A stretch of 64,000 nucleotides of DNA from the NCBI GenBank assembly GCA_031769625.1, contig JAUIMM010000534.1:5482001-5546000 (forward strand), given 5' to 3'. Positions 54,050-64,000 of this stretch are shown in pieces (within the stretch, counting starts at the first letter, position 1; every line of letters begins with the position of its first letter). Below the pieces are notes generated by a model. That model was not told where the DNA came from. It was given only the letters and a program-made list of their open reading frames with translations, and did not search any database. A program made the position numbers and the translations under genes. The DNA comes from Taudactylus pleione. Lineage: Eukaryota; Chordata; Amphibia; Anura; Myobatrachidae.

Positions 54050-54390
54050 CTGATTCCAAATGCAAATGTCACACCTAGAATCAACTCCAGACCTTTTACC
54101 TGCTTAATTGATAATGAAATAACGAGGGAATAGCCCACACCTGTCCATGAAATAGCTTTTGAGTTGATAGTCCCATTACTTTTGGCCCCTTAAAAAGTGG
54201 GAGGCACATATAGAAACCGTTGTAATTACTACACCGTTCACCTGATTTGGATGTAATTACCCTCAAATTAAATCTGAAAGTCTGCAGTTAAAGCACATCT
54301 GGTTTGATTCATTTCAAAGCCATTGTGGTGGTGAATAGATGCCAAAATATGAAAATTCTGTCAATGTCCCAATATCTATGCACCTGACTG

Positions 54391-54394
54391 TATG

Positions 54395-54428
<34 letters not shown>

Positions 54429-54597
54429 GTAGTTGCACAGTCTCTGATTGTGAACAGAATAATAAAAAACACAATCGCTACAAGACACATATGGAACATC
54501 AATATATGTCAAAAAGGAAGGCCACGTATATGGTGCGCAACACCTGCAGCCCCTATAGGCACAAAATTAGAGTCTCACAAAACTCAAAAATTACAGT
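54391..54597. repeat. TA run and Penelope-like flank
   Basis: A TA/CA run (54395-54428) is followed by about 170 bp containing ACATATGGAACAT, which recurs at 58184-58196 just outside the right arm of the Penelope-like element. The flank may be an older copy of the same family or part of its end. Confidence 0.5.
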
Positions 54598-54886
54598 ACA
54601 ATAGAAATCTTATTGTGCCCTTAGATGGCGCTGGATATAAAGTGAAAAACAGTATAAGATAGTAAGACAATACTTATTCTTATGAGAAGTGTCTTTAATT
54701 GTCTTTAATCGCCCACAATCCTTTATGTGTAGTTTCAAATAATCACAGAGGGCTCCACATGATGCATATGTAAAGAAAACATATAAAAAATAATTCTTAG
54801 CAATATGGAAATATATATATGTATCTTTCAACTTCGTCTCTATTTTAGATCAGAAGATCATAAATATTTTGCGTACCAGAAAGAAC
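54598..54886. repeat. Left inverted arm of the Penelope-like element
   Basis: About 290 bp, near-identical in inverse to 57898-58186; ends at TTTGCGTACCAGA, directly before the truncated coding frame. Confidence 0.9.
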
Positions 54887-54899
54887 TGCGCTTGTAGAA

Positions 54900-56797
54900 C
54901 TTAGTAAGAATGAACAGATCATTATTAAACCTGCAGACAAGGGGGGGGGATCGTGTTAATGGATACTCTGGACTATGAGAATGAGGTCGATCGACAATTA
55001 AATGATGTACAGACATATAAAAAATTAAGGAGAGATCCTACAGAGAGTTTTCTTATAGAGTTAAAGTCTTTGGTAGAAAATTATGTGGAAAAAGGAGTTT
55101 TAACCAAAATGGAATCTAAATTTTTGATAATAGAAAAACCTGTAGTTCCCGTTATATACGTACTACCTAAAATCCATAAGGATCCAGTTCACCCCCCTGG
55201 TAGGCCTATCGTGTCTGGAATTAATTAGATTACATCTAACTTATCCGAATTTATTGACTTTTATTTACAACCATTAGTGTTGCTTAATAAATCACATCTT
55301 AAAGATAGTAGAGATTTTTTGAAGAAGGTTGAAAAACTAAAATGGGAAGAGGACTACATCATGGTTAGCACCGATGTTAGTTCACTCTACACTATAATAA
55401 ATCATGATAAAGGAATAGAGGATGTGAAGCTAACACTACAAGGTTCCAACACTGATATAGAATTACAAGAGTTTCTGATAAAGGGTATTAATTTTATTTT
55501 AAAACGAAATTACTTTTTATTCAAGGATGCTTTTTATCTGCAGGAGGTCGGCACAGCCAAGGGCACCAGGTTTGCCCCAAGTTACGCTAATATTTTTATG
55601 GGTGTTTGGGAAGACTTGACCATCTGGAACCATAACCCACAAGGGGCAAACCTGGTGCTATGGTGCCGATATATTGATGATATACTTTTTATATGGAAAG
55701 GGGAGAGAAGTCTTTTAAATAGTTTTTGTGATAGATTGAACAGGAATGACCGGAATATCAAACTTACATTTGATATCCAAAATGAGAGTATTAACTTTTT
55801 AGATGTTACGGTATATGTAGAGGAGGGCATGTTTTTAACCAAATCTTATCAGAAACCTACCGATTCACTCTCATACATACAAGCTGGAAGCTGCCATCAC
55901 TCGCAATGGCTTACCTCCATACCAGGGGGACAATTTAAAAGAATTAGGAGAAATTGCTCCAAGTTGGAGGTCTACAATGAACAAGCCAATAAGATGAAAG
56001 CGGCTTTTTTAGAAAGTGGTTATAAGGAGGAACTTGTTTTAGAAAAATTCAAAGCCACGGCAGATATGGACCGAAATGAACTATTGATCAGTAAGCCTAA
56101 GAAAACGAAAGACGATAAATTTCAATGGGCGTTTATTACGTATTTTAATTCCCAACATAAAGAGATTGAAAAAGTTTTCAAAAAACATTGGTCTATATTG
56201 AGGAGGGACCCTATCTTGGGAAAAAGTATTCCACCCAAACCAGTCCATATTTACAGAAAGGCAGCCAACCTAAAAACGAAATTGGTTAAAAGTGCACATC
56301 TAAAGTCTGAAAAGATTATGAATACTAACAAATCAGTAGGCTTTTATAGATGTGGTTTATGTATAGGCTGCAGGAATGTTAAAAAACTGGGGAAGGAAAA
56401 GAAAATCACGAGAATTATGATTAATGGACAAACGTTTGAGGTCCTTGATTTTATCACTTGCAATTCAAAAAACCTTATATATGCCATTGAATGTAAATGT
56501 GGTTTGTTTTATATAGGGCGGACAACAAGGAATCTAAAAACCCGTATAGGAGAGCATCTCCGTAATATCAGAAAAGGATTAGATTCCCATTCCTTGCCAG
56601 CCCATTTTAAAACTGCCCATCAGTGTTCTACAGATGACATAAAAAACTTCTTCGGGTTAAAATTAATCAAAGGGTCTATAAGATCTAATAGCGATATAAC
56701 CACTTTAGCCAAGGAAGAAATGAGGACCATTTACAAATACAAAACGCTGGCCCCTGGAGGTCTCAACTTAGATTTTGAGGTAAAATGGTTCCTGTAG
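54900..56797 (+). pseudogene. Penelope-like RT with GIY-YIG endonuclease, 5'-truncated
   Basis: This frame encodes most of a Penelope-like polyprotein that would nick DNA and reverse-transcribe element RNA. It enters at IIIKPADKG, the first conserved RT block, so the N-terminal part is missing. An eight-G run at about 54943-54950 shifts the frame. An in-frame TAG at 55226-55228 then separates the early RT (KIHKDPVHPPGRPIVSGIN) from the remaining 506 codons. The RT core is otherwise well kept, with TAKGTRFAPSYANIFMG and the catalytic YIDD at 55670-55681. A Cys-rich linker RCGLCIGC (about 56349-56372) leads to the endonuclease (LIYAIECKCGLFYIGRTTRN and RIGEHL, 56475-56560). Only two visible lesions suggest a fairly young copy. 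The GIY-YIG domain places it among endonuclease-bearing Penelope-like elements such as the Neptune group, which I infer from motif type only. Confidence 0.88.
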
Positions 56798-57442
56798 TAT
56801 TTAAAGCCTTTTATAATATACCATTTTTAATAGGCAGGTATGTTTTATAGGTTCATCATGATTTTAATTATGACATTGTTCTAATATATATTTATGTTTA
56901 CAATTAGTATTTATATTTATTAATATGTATTTATTTTCATCCAATATTTTTTAGTCATTTTATCCTCATGATTATTTATAGGAGACCTTTATATAAAGGG
57001 CTTCAATATGGACACCTCACTCCCGGACACATTTTTCAAGTGCCGTTTCCCGTGTATATGAAAGACACGCTACAGACGCGGGACGTCACTTCCGGTGATT
57101 CCGGAAGCTAAGGTTGTACCCTCTAAAACCTACCCGCGAGGACAGACCAGGGGACACTATTAAGTTCCGGGCAGACGTCAGATGCACGCGCCACGTGACA
57201 TGTGGTTGCACTGAGAACACGGCTGCCGGAAGTGTCCATGTCGGGCAGAAGGACAAAAGGAAAGAGGGACTTATATATCCGGGAATGTGGATTTTTAATA
57301 CTTCTGCAATATATGTGGGGGAGTTTTCATATATATATACACATGGTGAGGTCCAGTATTTAGTTGGTAATTGACTAATTGGCAATTGACTATGTGATTG
57401 AAAGGGGTACTTAAGGTATCCATAGTTAGTGTGTCCCATACA

Positions 57443-57495
57443 CCTTGAAAAAGTTCAGAATGGACGGGTCGAAACGCGTTGGTTACGGGACTCTG
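57443..57495 (+). ncRNA. Possible degenerate hammerhead-ribozyme-like motif
   Basis: Penelope-like elements often carry hammerhead motifs in their terminal repeats. Here CCTTGAAAAAG is followed by GGACGGGTCGAAACGCGTTG. The GAAACGCG half resembles the conserved 3' core, but the CUGAUGA half is not intact, so activity is doubtful. Confidence 0.25.
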
Positions 57496-57897
57496 GCTAT
57501 ATAAATTTTTTTGACATTGAAGGCATCAACCTGGTTGGAGGAGATAGTGAATTCCAGACTTCTCTTCCATAACATATCAGGTCGTGATCTTTCATATTTG
57601 TTTATATTTATGTTTTGTCTTCTGTAATAAAATCGCTGTTTAGCTACATATATCATCCATCCCCTTTCTTTACATGATGAGGATGTATGGCTGAATGATG
57701 GAAGATGGAAGGGTTAAGGAATGACACCTGAAAAGAAACCATTACAGGCACTGTTAGCGTACACTGAATGTGAGTAAGGTACGCAGTACCGTCTCTGCGC
57801 TGGGCTGATCACTTATTTTGAACAAACGCACTGTTATCATATAAAGTGGGAAGATAAAAGATACCCAGATATATACAGATTCACACTTTGTTATGTG

Positions 57898-58186
57898 AGT
57901 CTGGTACGCAAAATATTTATGATCTTCTGATCTAAAATAGAGACGAAGTTGAAAGATACATATATATATTTCCATATTGCTAAGAATTATTTTTTATAAG
58001 TTTTCTTTACATATGCATCATGTGGAGCCCTCTGTGATTATTTGAAACTACACAAAAAGGATTGTGGGCGATTAAAGACAATTAAAGACACTTCTCATAA
58101 GAATAAGTATTGTCTTAATATCTTATACTGTTTTTCACTTTATATCCAGCGCCATCTAAGGGCACAATAAGATTTCTATTGTACAT
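57898..58186. repeat. Right inverted arm of the Penelope-like element
   Basis: Inverse of 54598-54886, starting TCTGGTACGCAAA and ending CAATAAGATTTCTATTG. The 1.1 kb before it (56798-57897) is 3' UTR-like without a gene. Confidence 0.9.
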
Positions 58187-58901
58187 ATGGAACATATAAA
58201 AAGAAAAAAATACAATAAATAATTTCAAGAGATATTCATTTTGGTATAATTTACAACTTACATCTATAAACTCTATACAAATAAAGATACTAGCAAATAA
58301 ACATGGAGCCACATACAGTACTTAAATTCTGGAAAGTGAATCAGAAAACATACCACCTGTGATATTATATATATTTATATATAGTATAGGCAATCACAGC
58401 AGCACTTAATGCAATAAAGAGGCTAATATACCTTACCAAGCAAAATACCCACACCGGATCGTCCATGGCGCTGCTTCCCCGCAGGATCCCACGCGGTTTG
58501 ATTACATCACAGGTTTCAATAGATTCGGCGTCACGAAGCATCCAAACCACAACGAGCTGTAAACAAAGGTTGTGATTGGGATCTTGTGGCGAAGCAGCAA
58601 ATTGGACAGTCTGGTGTGGGTATTTAGCTTGGTAACTATTATGTTTGTAGTCAACCTGAAGAAAATGTTTTATACACATTGAAACCGTTAGTTCACAAAA
58701 ACTGCAGCCTGGTTTTTCTAAATTGAGTGGCAATATTATAACTTATACTATACTTTGAGCTCCTAGTGTGGTTGTCAGCTTTGGAGCGCGCCTGCAATAT
58801 TTGGATTTTCTCTCATACTGAGGAGAGAGAGGGAGAGAGAGATGGGGGGGTGATAGAGAGGGAGAGAGAAATACATGAGAAATCATACATGCCCTCTATA
58901 T
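58187..58901. other. No gene recognised
   Basis: Unique sequence with a short GAGA-rich tract near 58820-58872. Open frames are short and domain-free. Confidence 0.55.
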
Positions 58902-59199
58902 GGCCGCGATTCAATTCCAAGCGATGCTGAATAGCGCTGGGGGGGAGCTCCCGGGGCAATTCAGTTTAGCGCAATGTTTGGTCCGACTAAAGGATTTCTC
59001 CTTGCACTCTCCTGAGAAGAAATCCGACTAAAGTGCTGCGCGGCCGGCACTTTAGTCGCAGAATAACGGTTCTCGCAACTAAACAGCCAAGTTAGTGAGC
59101 GAGAACAGGCATTCTCCGACTTAACATCGCGCTGAACTGAATAGCTACGGGAGCTCCCTCCTGGGGCTATTCAGCTTTGCTTTCAATTGAATCGTGGCC
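58902..59199. mobile_element. MITE with GGCCGCGATTCAATT ends
   Basis: The 298-bp element starts GGCCGCGATTCAATTCC and ends AATTGAATCGTGGCC, with TAT on both sides (58899-58901, 59200-59202). An inner inverted GGGAGCTCCC pair and CTGAATAGC words are visible. Confidence 0.82.
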
Positions 59200-59319
59200 T
59201 ATATTTTTTTAAATATACAGATATATATTTATAATATACACACACATTCAGTAGATGAAAAATCTTACATGCTCTATATATTCTTTAATATGCACACATA
59301 TATATTTTAGTTTAGTAGC

Positions 59320-59515
59320 CCTGACGAAAATTTTTCTTATAAAAACATTGAAACGTCTGTGAATTGGTCTCCCGTTTCTACTTTTTTGCAATGAGTGCCG
59401 CCTTGCATGGTTTGTAAACATCTGGATCCCTAGTTCATAGGTTTCCCGGAGTGAAGGACACCTGCTCAATGTTTCTATTGGACATGGTGAGGAGTGCTGC
59501 TTGAGGAAGTGTGTG

Positions 59516-59569
<54 letters not shown>
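59320..59569. repeat. Penelope-like end fragment and TA run
   Basis: CCCTGACGAAAATTTTTC is followed by CATTGAAACGTCTGTG and later GAGTGCTGCTTGAGG, the block order seen in the other Penelope-like ends here. A TA run (59519-59569) follows and is the target of the next hAT element. Confidence 0.5.
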
Positions 59570-59572
<3 letters not shown>

Positions 59573-60197
59573 GAGTGTGCACCGGCCACTTTTCGTGTTT
59601 TGGTTTTGGATCTGGATCTTTCTTCGTGTTTTGGATCTGGATTGGTTTTGCCAAAACCACCCTTCCATGTTTTGGGTTCTGGGTTTTGTGTTTTGGCTCT
59701 GTATTTTTTTGAAAAAAAGCATAAAAACAGCTAAAATCACAGAATTTGTGTTTTTTTCTGCTCCTATGCTATTATTAACCTCAATAACCTTAATTTCCAC
59801 TCATTTCCAGTCTGCTCTGAACACCTCACACCTCACAATAGTGTTTTTATGTCCAAAAGGTTGCACCGAGGTAGCTGGATGACTATGCTAAGCGAGACGA
59901 GTGGGCGGCACAAACACATGACCCATCTAGGAGTGACACTGCAGTGGCAGACAGGATGGCAGTTTGAAAAACTAGGCCCCAAACTGTACATAATGCAAAG
60001 GAAAAAAAGAGGTGCAAGATGGAATTGTCCTTGGGCCCTCCCACCCACCCTTATGTTGTATAAACAGGACATGCACACTTTAACAAACCAATAATTTCAG
60101 CGCCAGGGTCTGCCACACAACTGTGGCTGAAATGATTGGTTCGTTTGGGCCCCCACAAAACAAGCTGGCAATTAATCTGTCCCTGCACAAACTGGCT

Positions 60198-60600
60198 CTA
60201 CGGAGGCAAGATGTCATCCTCATCCTCCTCATCCACCGATTCCTCACCCTCTTCAGTGTTGTGTACATCCTCATCCTCACAGAGTATTAATTCATCCCCG
60301 CTGGAATCCACAACCACAGGTCCCTCTGTACGTTCTGGAGGCTTGTCTCCCTGGAAGAGTTGATAATTCATTTTATGAACATCATCTTCTCCACATTTTG
60401 TGGAAGCAACCTCCTACGCCTTTCGCTGACAATGTTTCCGGCTGCACTAAACACTCTTTCGGAGTACACACTGGAGGGGGGGCAACTCAGGTAAAATAGA
60501 GCCAGTTTGTACAGGGGCCTAAAAATTGCCTCTTTTTCCTGCCAGTACAGGTACGGACTGTCTGACATGCCTACTTGGATGCTGTTACCGATGTAATCCT
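60198..60600 (-). pseudogene. hAT transposase C-terminal fragment (copy 4)
   Basis: This fragment matches the last 134 or so residues of the intact transposases, from YIGDSIQVGMSD-like sequence through YSERVFSAAGN to the acidic tail. A one-base deletion near 60373 and a two-base insertion near 60260 break the frame. It is cut at its N-terminal side by a subterminal-repeat sequence starting TTTAACAGACAG at 60600. Confidence 0.88.
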
Positions 60601-61313
60601 TTAACAGACAGACGCACGCTTGTCGCTGCTGCTTTGAGGATGCAGGTGTGGCTACAGCCCACACATTTCACAAAGACAGAAAAAAAAGAAGAATTTTTTT
60701 ATTGTTTGTGGAGCGCACTTTGAGGGTTACACCAGCCTTTAACAGACAGACGCACGCTTGTCGCTGCTGCTTTGAGAACAGTATCATATGCAGTGACAGT
60801 AGACTTGTCAGAAATTGTTGGCAAGTCCTTCAGTCCGGACCAGATGTCCAAACCGGCCCTTGACTTATGACACAGGCGCACGCTTGGCGCTGCTACTGTG
60901 TTGATGCACGTGCAGCTACATCGCACACAAGTCACAAACACATAAAAAAATAGTTTTTTATTTTTTGGAGCACTTTGAGGGTTACACCACCCTTTAACAG
61001 ACAGACGCATGCTTGTTGCTGCTGCTTTGAGGATGCAGGTGCGGCTACAACCCACACAATTCACAAAGACAGAAAAAAAATAAATTTTTTTATTGTTTGT
61101 GGAGCGCACTTTGAGGGTTACACCACCCTTTAACAGCCAGACGCACGCTTGTCGCTGCTGCTTTCAGGATGCAGGTGCGGCTACAACCCACACAATTCAC
61201 AAAGACAGAAAAAAAAAAGAATTTTTTTATTGTTTGTGGAGCACACTTTGAGGGTTACACCACCCTTTAACAGACAGACGCATGCTTGTCGCTGCTGTTT
61301 TGAGGATGCAGGT
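60600..61313. repeat. Diverged subterminal repeats interleaved with coding fragment
   Basis: About five units of 120-140 bp marked by AACAGACAGACGCAYGCTTG and GAGGATGCAGGTGCGGC. They resemble the family 160-bp unit but differ in many positions, suggesting a separate sub-type. A coding fragment at 60776-60858 interrupts them. Confidence 0.8.
60776..60858 (-). pseudogene. Short internal transposase fragment (copy 4)
   Basis: About 83 bp match codons for the SLDIWSGLKDL and TVTAYDTV region of the intact transposases (around residues 870-900). Both sides join directly to subterminal-repeat sequence. Confidence 0.85.
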
Positions 61314-61602
61314 GGAATCTAGACGGGATTTGGAACCGGGGACACACTACCTCCATCAATTGTCGAAATCCCACTGCACTAATGGCGAATACCGGACGCA
61401 CGTCTAACACCAACATAGCAGTCAAGGCCTCAGTTATACGTTTTGCTTCAGGATGACTGCTGTCGTACTCCATCCTCCTCGCTAGGGACTGTTGGAGGGG
61501 ATGATGCTGGGATGATGAACAACTCGCAGCAACAGCACTAGGAGGAAGTGGTTCTTGATCTTTCCCAATTTTATTTTTATCGGAGAAAGTTTGGTCCTCC
61601 AT
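61314..61602 (-). pseudogene. hAT transposase N-terminal fragment with internal deletion (copy 4)
   Basis: It begins with the family start MEDQTFSDKNKI, jumps after about 25 residues to the QQSLARRM region near residue 410 of the intact protein, continues to FQIPSRFH, and then runs into a repeat unit and a stop. The BED finger is deleted. The catalytic residues are absent. Confidence 0.88.
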
Positions 61603-61619
61603 TTATGTTATATTGATAT

Positions 61620-62130
61620 ATACGTGCGGCTAAAGCGAACACAAACACAGAAAATATTTTTTTATTTTTGCTGGAGCGTAGTGCACTTTGTGGGTTACAC
61701 CACCCTTTAAGAAATGAGCCAGCCGGCTCTTTACTTATGGGACACAGGCGCACGCTTGGCGCTGCTCCTTTGTTGATGCACGTGCAGCCACAGTGCACAC
61801 AATTCACAAACACAGAAAATATTTTTGTATTTTGTTTGGAGTGTACTTTGGGGGTTACAGCACCCTTTAACGGACAAGCCAGCCGGCCCTTTACTTATGG
61901 GACACAGGCGCACGCTTGGTGCTGCTCCTTTGTTGATGCACGTGCAGCCACAGTGCACACAATTCACAAACAGAGAAAACATTTTTTTCTTTTGTTTGGA
62001 GTGTACTTTGGGGGTTAAAGCACCCTTTAACGGTCAAGCCAGATGGCCCTTTACTTATGACACAGGCACACGCTTGGCACTACTTTGTTGATGCACGTGT
62101 GGCTACTGTGCACACAATTCACAAACACAG
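61620..62130. repeat. Subterminal array, three units (copy 4)
   Basis: The marker GTTGATGCACGTG occurs at about 61773, 61932 and 62087. It is a shorter version of the arrays in copies 2 and 3. Confidence 0.85.
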
Positions 62131-62465
62131 AAAAAATATATATTTTATTTGCCCTTGGGGGAGCACCCCTGATGGACAGAGCACCCCCTGGACAACATTA
62201 CAGCACCCCTTTAGGACTGGGACACTGCACAGGACTTTGGAGTGGACACAGCCCCTATGGACAACTGACTGCACAACACAGTCCAGCCAGCCCCTATGGA
62301 CTTTGGAGGAGTGGGCACAGCCCCTATGGACAACAGCAGCACAGCGCAGCACAGCACAACACTACACTGCACTACACTACACTACACAGCCCAGCCAGCC
62401 CTAACTCCCACCCTCCCTCTTCACTGTCCACAGCTGAGAGAGAAAATGGCACCGACGCGGGTACC

Positions 62466-62472
62466 TTATATA
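62466..62472 (-). promoter_or_regulatory. TATA box of hAT copy 4
   Basis: TATATAA on the minus strand in the same conserved block as the other copies. Confidence 0.45.
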
Positions 62473-62628
62473 GGATCCAAAACCCGCGAGACCCGGAAGG
62501 CGGGATGATGACGTTTTGCCTCGATTTCAGATCCGAGTCAGGCGGGAATAGTCGAGCCTTACTCGGATCGGCCTCGGATCGTGGGGGTCCGGGGGGGTCG
62601 GATTTCAGAAATCCAAACCCGCTGACCC

Positions 62629-62631
<3 letters not shown>

Positions 62632-62667
<36 letters not shown>
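62632..62667. repeat. (TA)n microsatellite between two hAT elements
   Basis: A TA run of 36 bp is all that separates copies 4 and 5, which have the same orientation. Confidence 0.92.
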
Positions 62668-62670
<3 letters not shown>

Positions 62671-64000
62671 GGGTGTGCACAGGCCACTTTTCGTGTTTTG
62701 GTTTTGGATCTGGAACTTTCTTCGTGTTTTGGATCTAGATTGGTTTTGCCGAAACCACCCTTCCGTGTTTTGGATCTATATATTTTTTTTTAAAAAGCAT
62801 AAAAACAGCTAATACCACAGAATTTGTGGGTTTTTCTGCTCCTATGCTATTATTAACCTCAATAACCTTAATTCAGTCTATTCTGAACACCTCACAATAG
62901 TGTTTTTATATCCAAAAGGTTGCACCGAGGTAGCTGGATGACTATGCTAAGCGACAAGAGTGGGCGGCACAAACACATGGCCCATCTAGGAGCGACACCA
63001 GCAGGTCTTTGCACCTCTGCAGGCTTGTGTCGGCCGGAAAGAGAGACACCACATAGGCTTTAAACCTAGGATCGAGCACGGTGGCCAAAATGTAGTGGTC
63101 TGATTTTAGCAGATTGACCACCCTGGAATCCTGGCAAAGCGAATGAAGGGCTTCATCCACAAGTCCCACATGCCGAGCGGATTCGCTCCATCTTAGCTCC
63201 TCCTTCACTTTCTCCAGCTGCTTCTGCAAAAGCCTGTTGAGGGGAATGACCTGACTCAAGCTGGCAGTGTCTGAACTGACTTCACGTGTGGCAGGTTCGA
63301 TGGGCTGGAGAACCTTGCACAACACAGAAATCATTCTACACTGCGCTTGAGTCAGGTGCATACCCCTTCCTTTGCCTATGTCATAGGTGGATGTATAGGC
63401 TTGAATGGTCTTTTGCTGCTCCTCCATCCCCTGAAGCATATAGAGGGTTGAGTTCCACCGCGTCACAACCTCTTGCTTCAGGTGATGGTGGGGCAGGTTC
63501 AAGAGTGTTTGCTGGCGCTTCAGTCTTCGGCATGCAGTCGCTGAATGGCGAAAGTGGCCAGAAATTTTTCGGGCCACCCAAAGCATCTCCTGCACGCCCC
63601 TGCTGCTTTTCAGAAAATTCTGCACCACCAAGTTTATTATGTGAGCAAAACATGGGACGTGCTGGAATTTGCCCAGATGTAATGCCCGCACAATATTGGT
63701 GGCATTGTCAGATATCACAAATCCCCAGGAGAGCCTAAGTGGGGTAAGCCACTGGGCGATGATTTCCCTCAGTTTCTCTAAGAGGTTGTCGGCGGTGTGC
63801 CTCTTACTGAAACTGGTGATACACAGCGTAGCCTGCCTTGGAACAAGCTGGAGTTTCTGAGATGCTGCTACTGGTGACGCTGCTGTTGTTGCTGCGTAAG
63901 GTGATACATCTACCCAGTGGGCTGTCACAGTCATATAGTCCTTAGTCTGCCCTGTTCCACTTGTCCACATGTCCGTGGTTAAGTGGACATTGGGTACAAC
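62668..64000 (-). mobile_element. hAT element, 3' side, internally deleted (copy 5)
   Basis: It starts TAGGGGTGTGCACAGG and follows the family 3' end to about 62995, where about 0.9 kb is missing relative to copy 3. From there the transposase frame runs off the window at 64000. The promoter end is not seen. Confidence 0.9.
62942..64000 (-). pseudogene. hAT transposase lacking its C-terminus (copy 5)
   Basis: From the window edge to about 62996 the minus-strand frame is open and matches residues of about 490-826 of the intact transposases, including the TTDMWTS and ISDNATN aspartates. The deletion removes the last 211 or so residues with the catalytic-type glutamate and dimerisation helices. 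The frame then reads through former 3' UTR for about 17 codons to a stop at 62942. The deletion junction has the short shared word CAC. The N-terminus lies beyond the window. Such a truncated protein could at most interfere with the intact one (inference). Confidence 0.85.

Larger units (their letters stand above)
52881..54390 (-). mobile_element. Truncated Tc1-type transposon
   Basis: The transposase 5' side ends at CAGTCAGGTGCATAGATATT (minus strand, ending 54390) followed by TA. The other end is missing, lost at the junction with the MITE at about 52881. A Tigger-like MITE (52950-53359) splits the transposase. Confidence 0.82.
54598..58186 (+). mobile_element. 5'-truncated Penelope-like element with inverted terminal arms
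   Basis: Arms 54598-54886 and 57898-58186 are long, near-identical inverted repeats ending at CAATAGAAATCTTATTGTG and its inverse. Between them lie a reverse-transcriptase/GIY-YIG frame lacking its N-terminus (54900-56797) and a 3' region with a TCGAAACGCGTTGG block (57466). Inverted partial end copies and 5' truncation are characteristic of Penelope-like insertion. Confidence 0.85.
59570..62631 (-). mobile_element. Rearranged, non-autonomous hAT element (copy 4)
   Basis: The 3,062-bp element has family ends TAGGAGTG and GACCCCTA, each with one changed base, between TA runs. It keeps the promoter end and three 155-bp subterminal units (61620-62130). Between the units and the 3' end, only fragments of the transposase remain (61314-61602, 60776-60858, 60198-60600), separated by diverged copies of the subterminal repeat. 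It cannot make a transposase but keeps both ends. Confidence 0.9.

Noticed and set aside
1..64000. tRNA, rRNA or tRNA-derived SINE heads
   Set aside because: I found no convincing A-box/B-box pair, cloverleaf or ribosomal sequence by reading; a covariance search would be needed to exclude decayed copies.

Overview
The window looks like amphibian, most probably anuran, nuclear DNA. It has no operons or bacterial signals. It holds vertebrate phase 1-1 immunoglobulin exons, Penelope-like, L1-type, Tc1, Tigger-like, PIF/Harbinger-like and hAT elements, and long compound TCTA/TA microsatellites. The organism call is an inference from this mix and from MITE families that I associate with frog genomes.

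Layout: 1-13.8 kb is dominated by one large hAT family. There is a 5' end fragment (1-515), a full plus-strand copy (860-6590) and a full minus-strand copy (8496-13818). Both full copies carry an uninterrupted transposase of about 1,037 residues with a BED zinc finger, the D-D-E triad and a hAT dimerisation region. A 160-bp tandem array lies between the promoter end and the start codon. 13.8-19.3 kb is a nest of MITEs in an old interspersed repeat. 19.3-25.8 kb holds two degraded L1-type copies, the second split by a solo LTR that itself carries a MITE. 25.8-27.3 kb is microsatellite with a fold-back element.

27.3-30.15 kb and 37.4-39.5 kb are two copies of one segmental duplication. Each carries one C2-type Ig exon of a leukocyte-receptor-like gene, with matched splice sites 10,073 bp apart. 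The two exons are almost identical except for a short block after the second cysteine, where nearly every change alters the protein. The exons are separated by a 3.8-kb non-autonomous hAT element (30993-34761) that contains minisatellites and a possible captured host first exon, by a MITE, and by an unrecognised repeat-like block.

39.5-52.9 kb is intergenic or intronic sequence packed with non-autonomous hAT elements (8-bp target duplications) and GGGCCTGATTCAG-type MITEs (3-bp target duplications), over traces of an older reverse-transcribing element. 52.9-54.4 kb is a dead Tc1 split by a Tigger-like MITE. 54.6-58.2 kb is a 5'-truncated Penelope-like element with RT, GIY-YIG and inverted terminal arms. 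59.6-62.6 kb is a rearranged, non-autonomous member of the large hAT family, in which transposase fragments alternate with subterminal repeats. A further deleted copy starts at 62668 and runs off the window.

How the parts work together: the intact hAT copies could supply transposase in trans to the deleted copies sharing their ends (inference). The Ig exons are the only convincing host-gene sequence and probably belong to a tandemly expanded receptor gene or cluster extending beyond the window. No tRNA, rRNA, CRISPR array or bacterial gene was seen.
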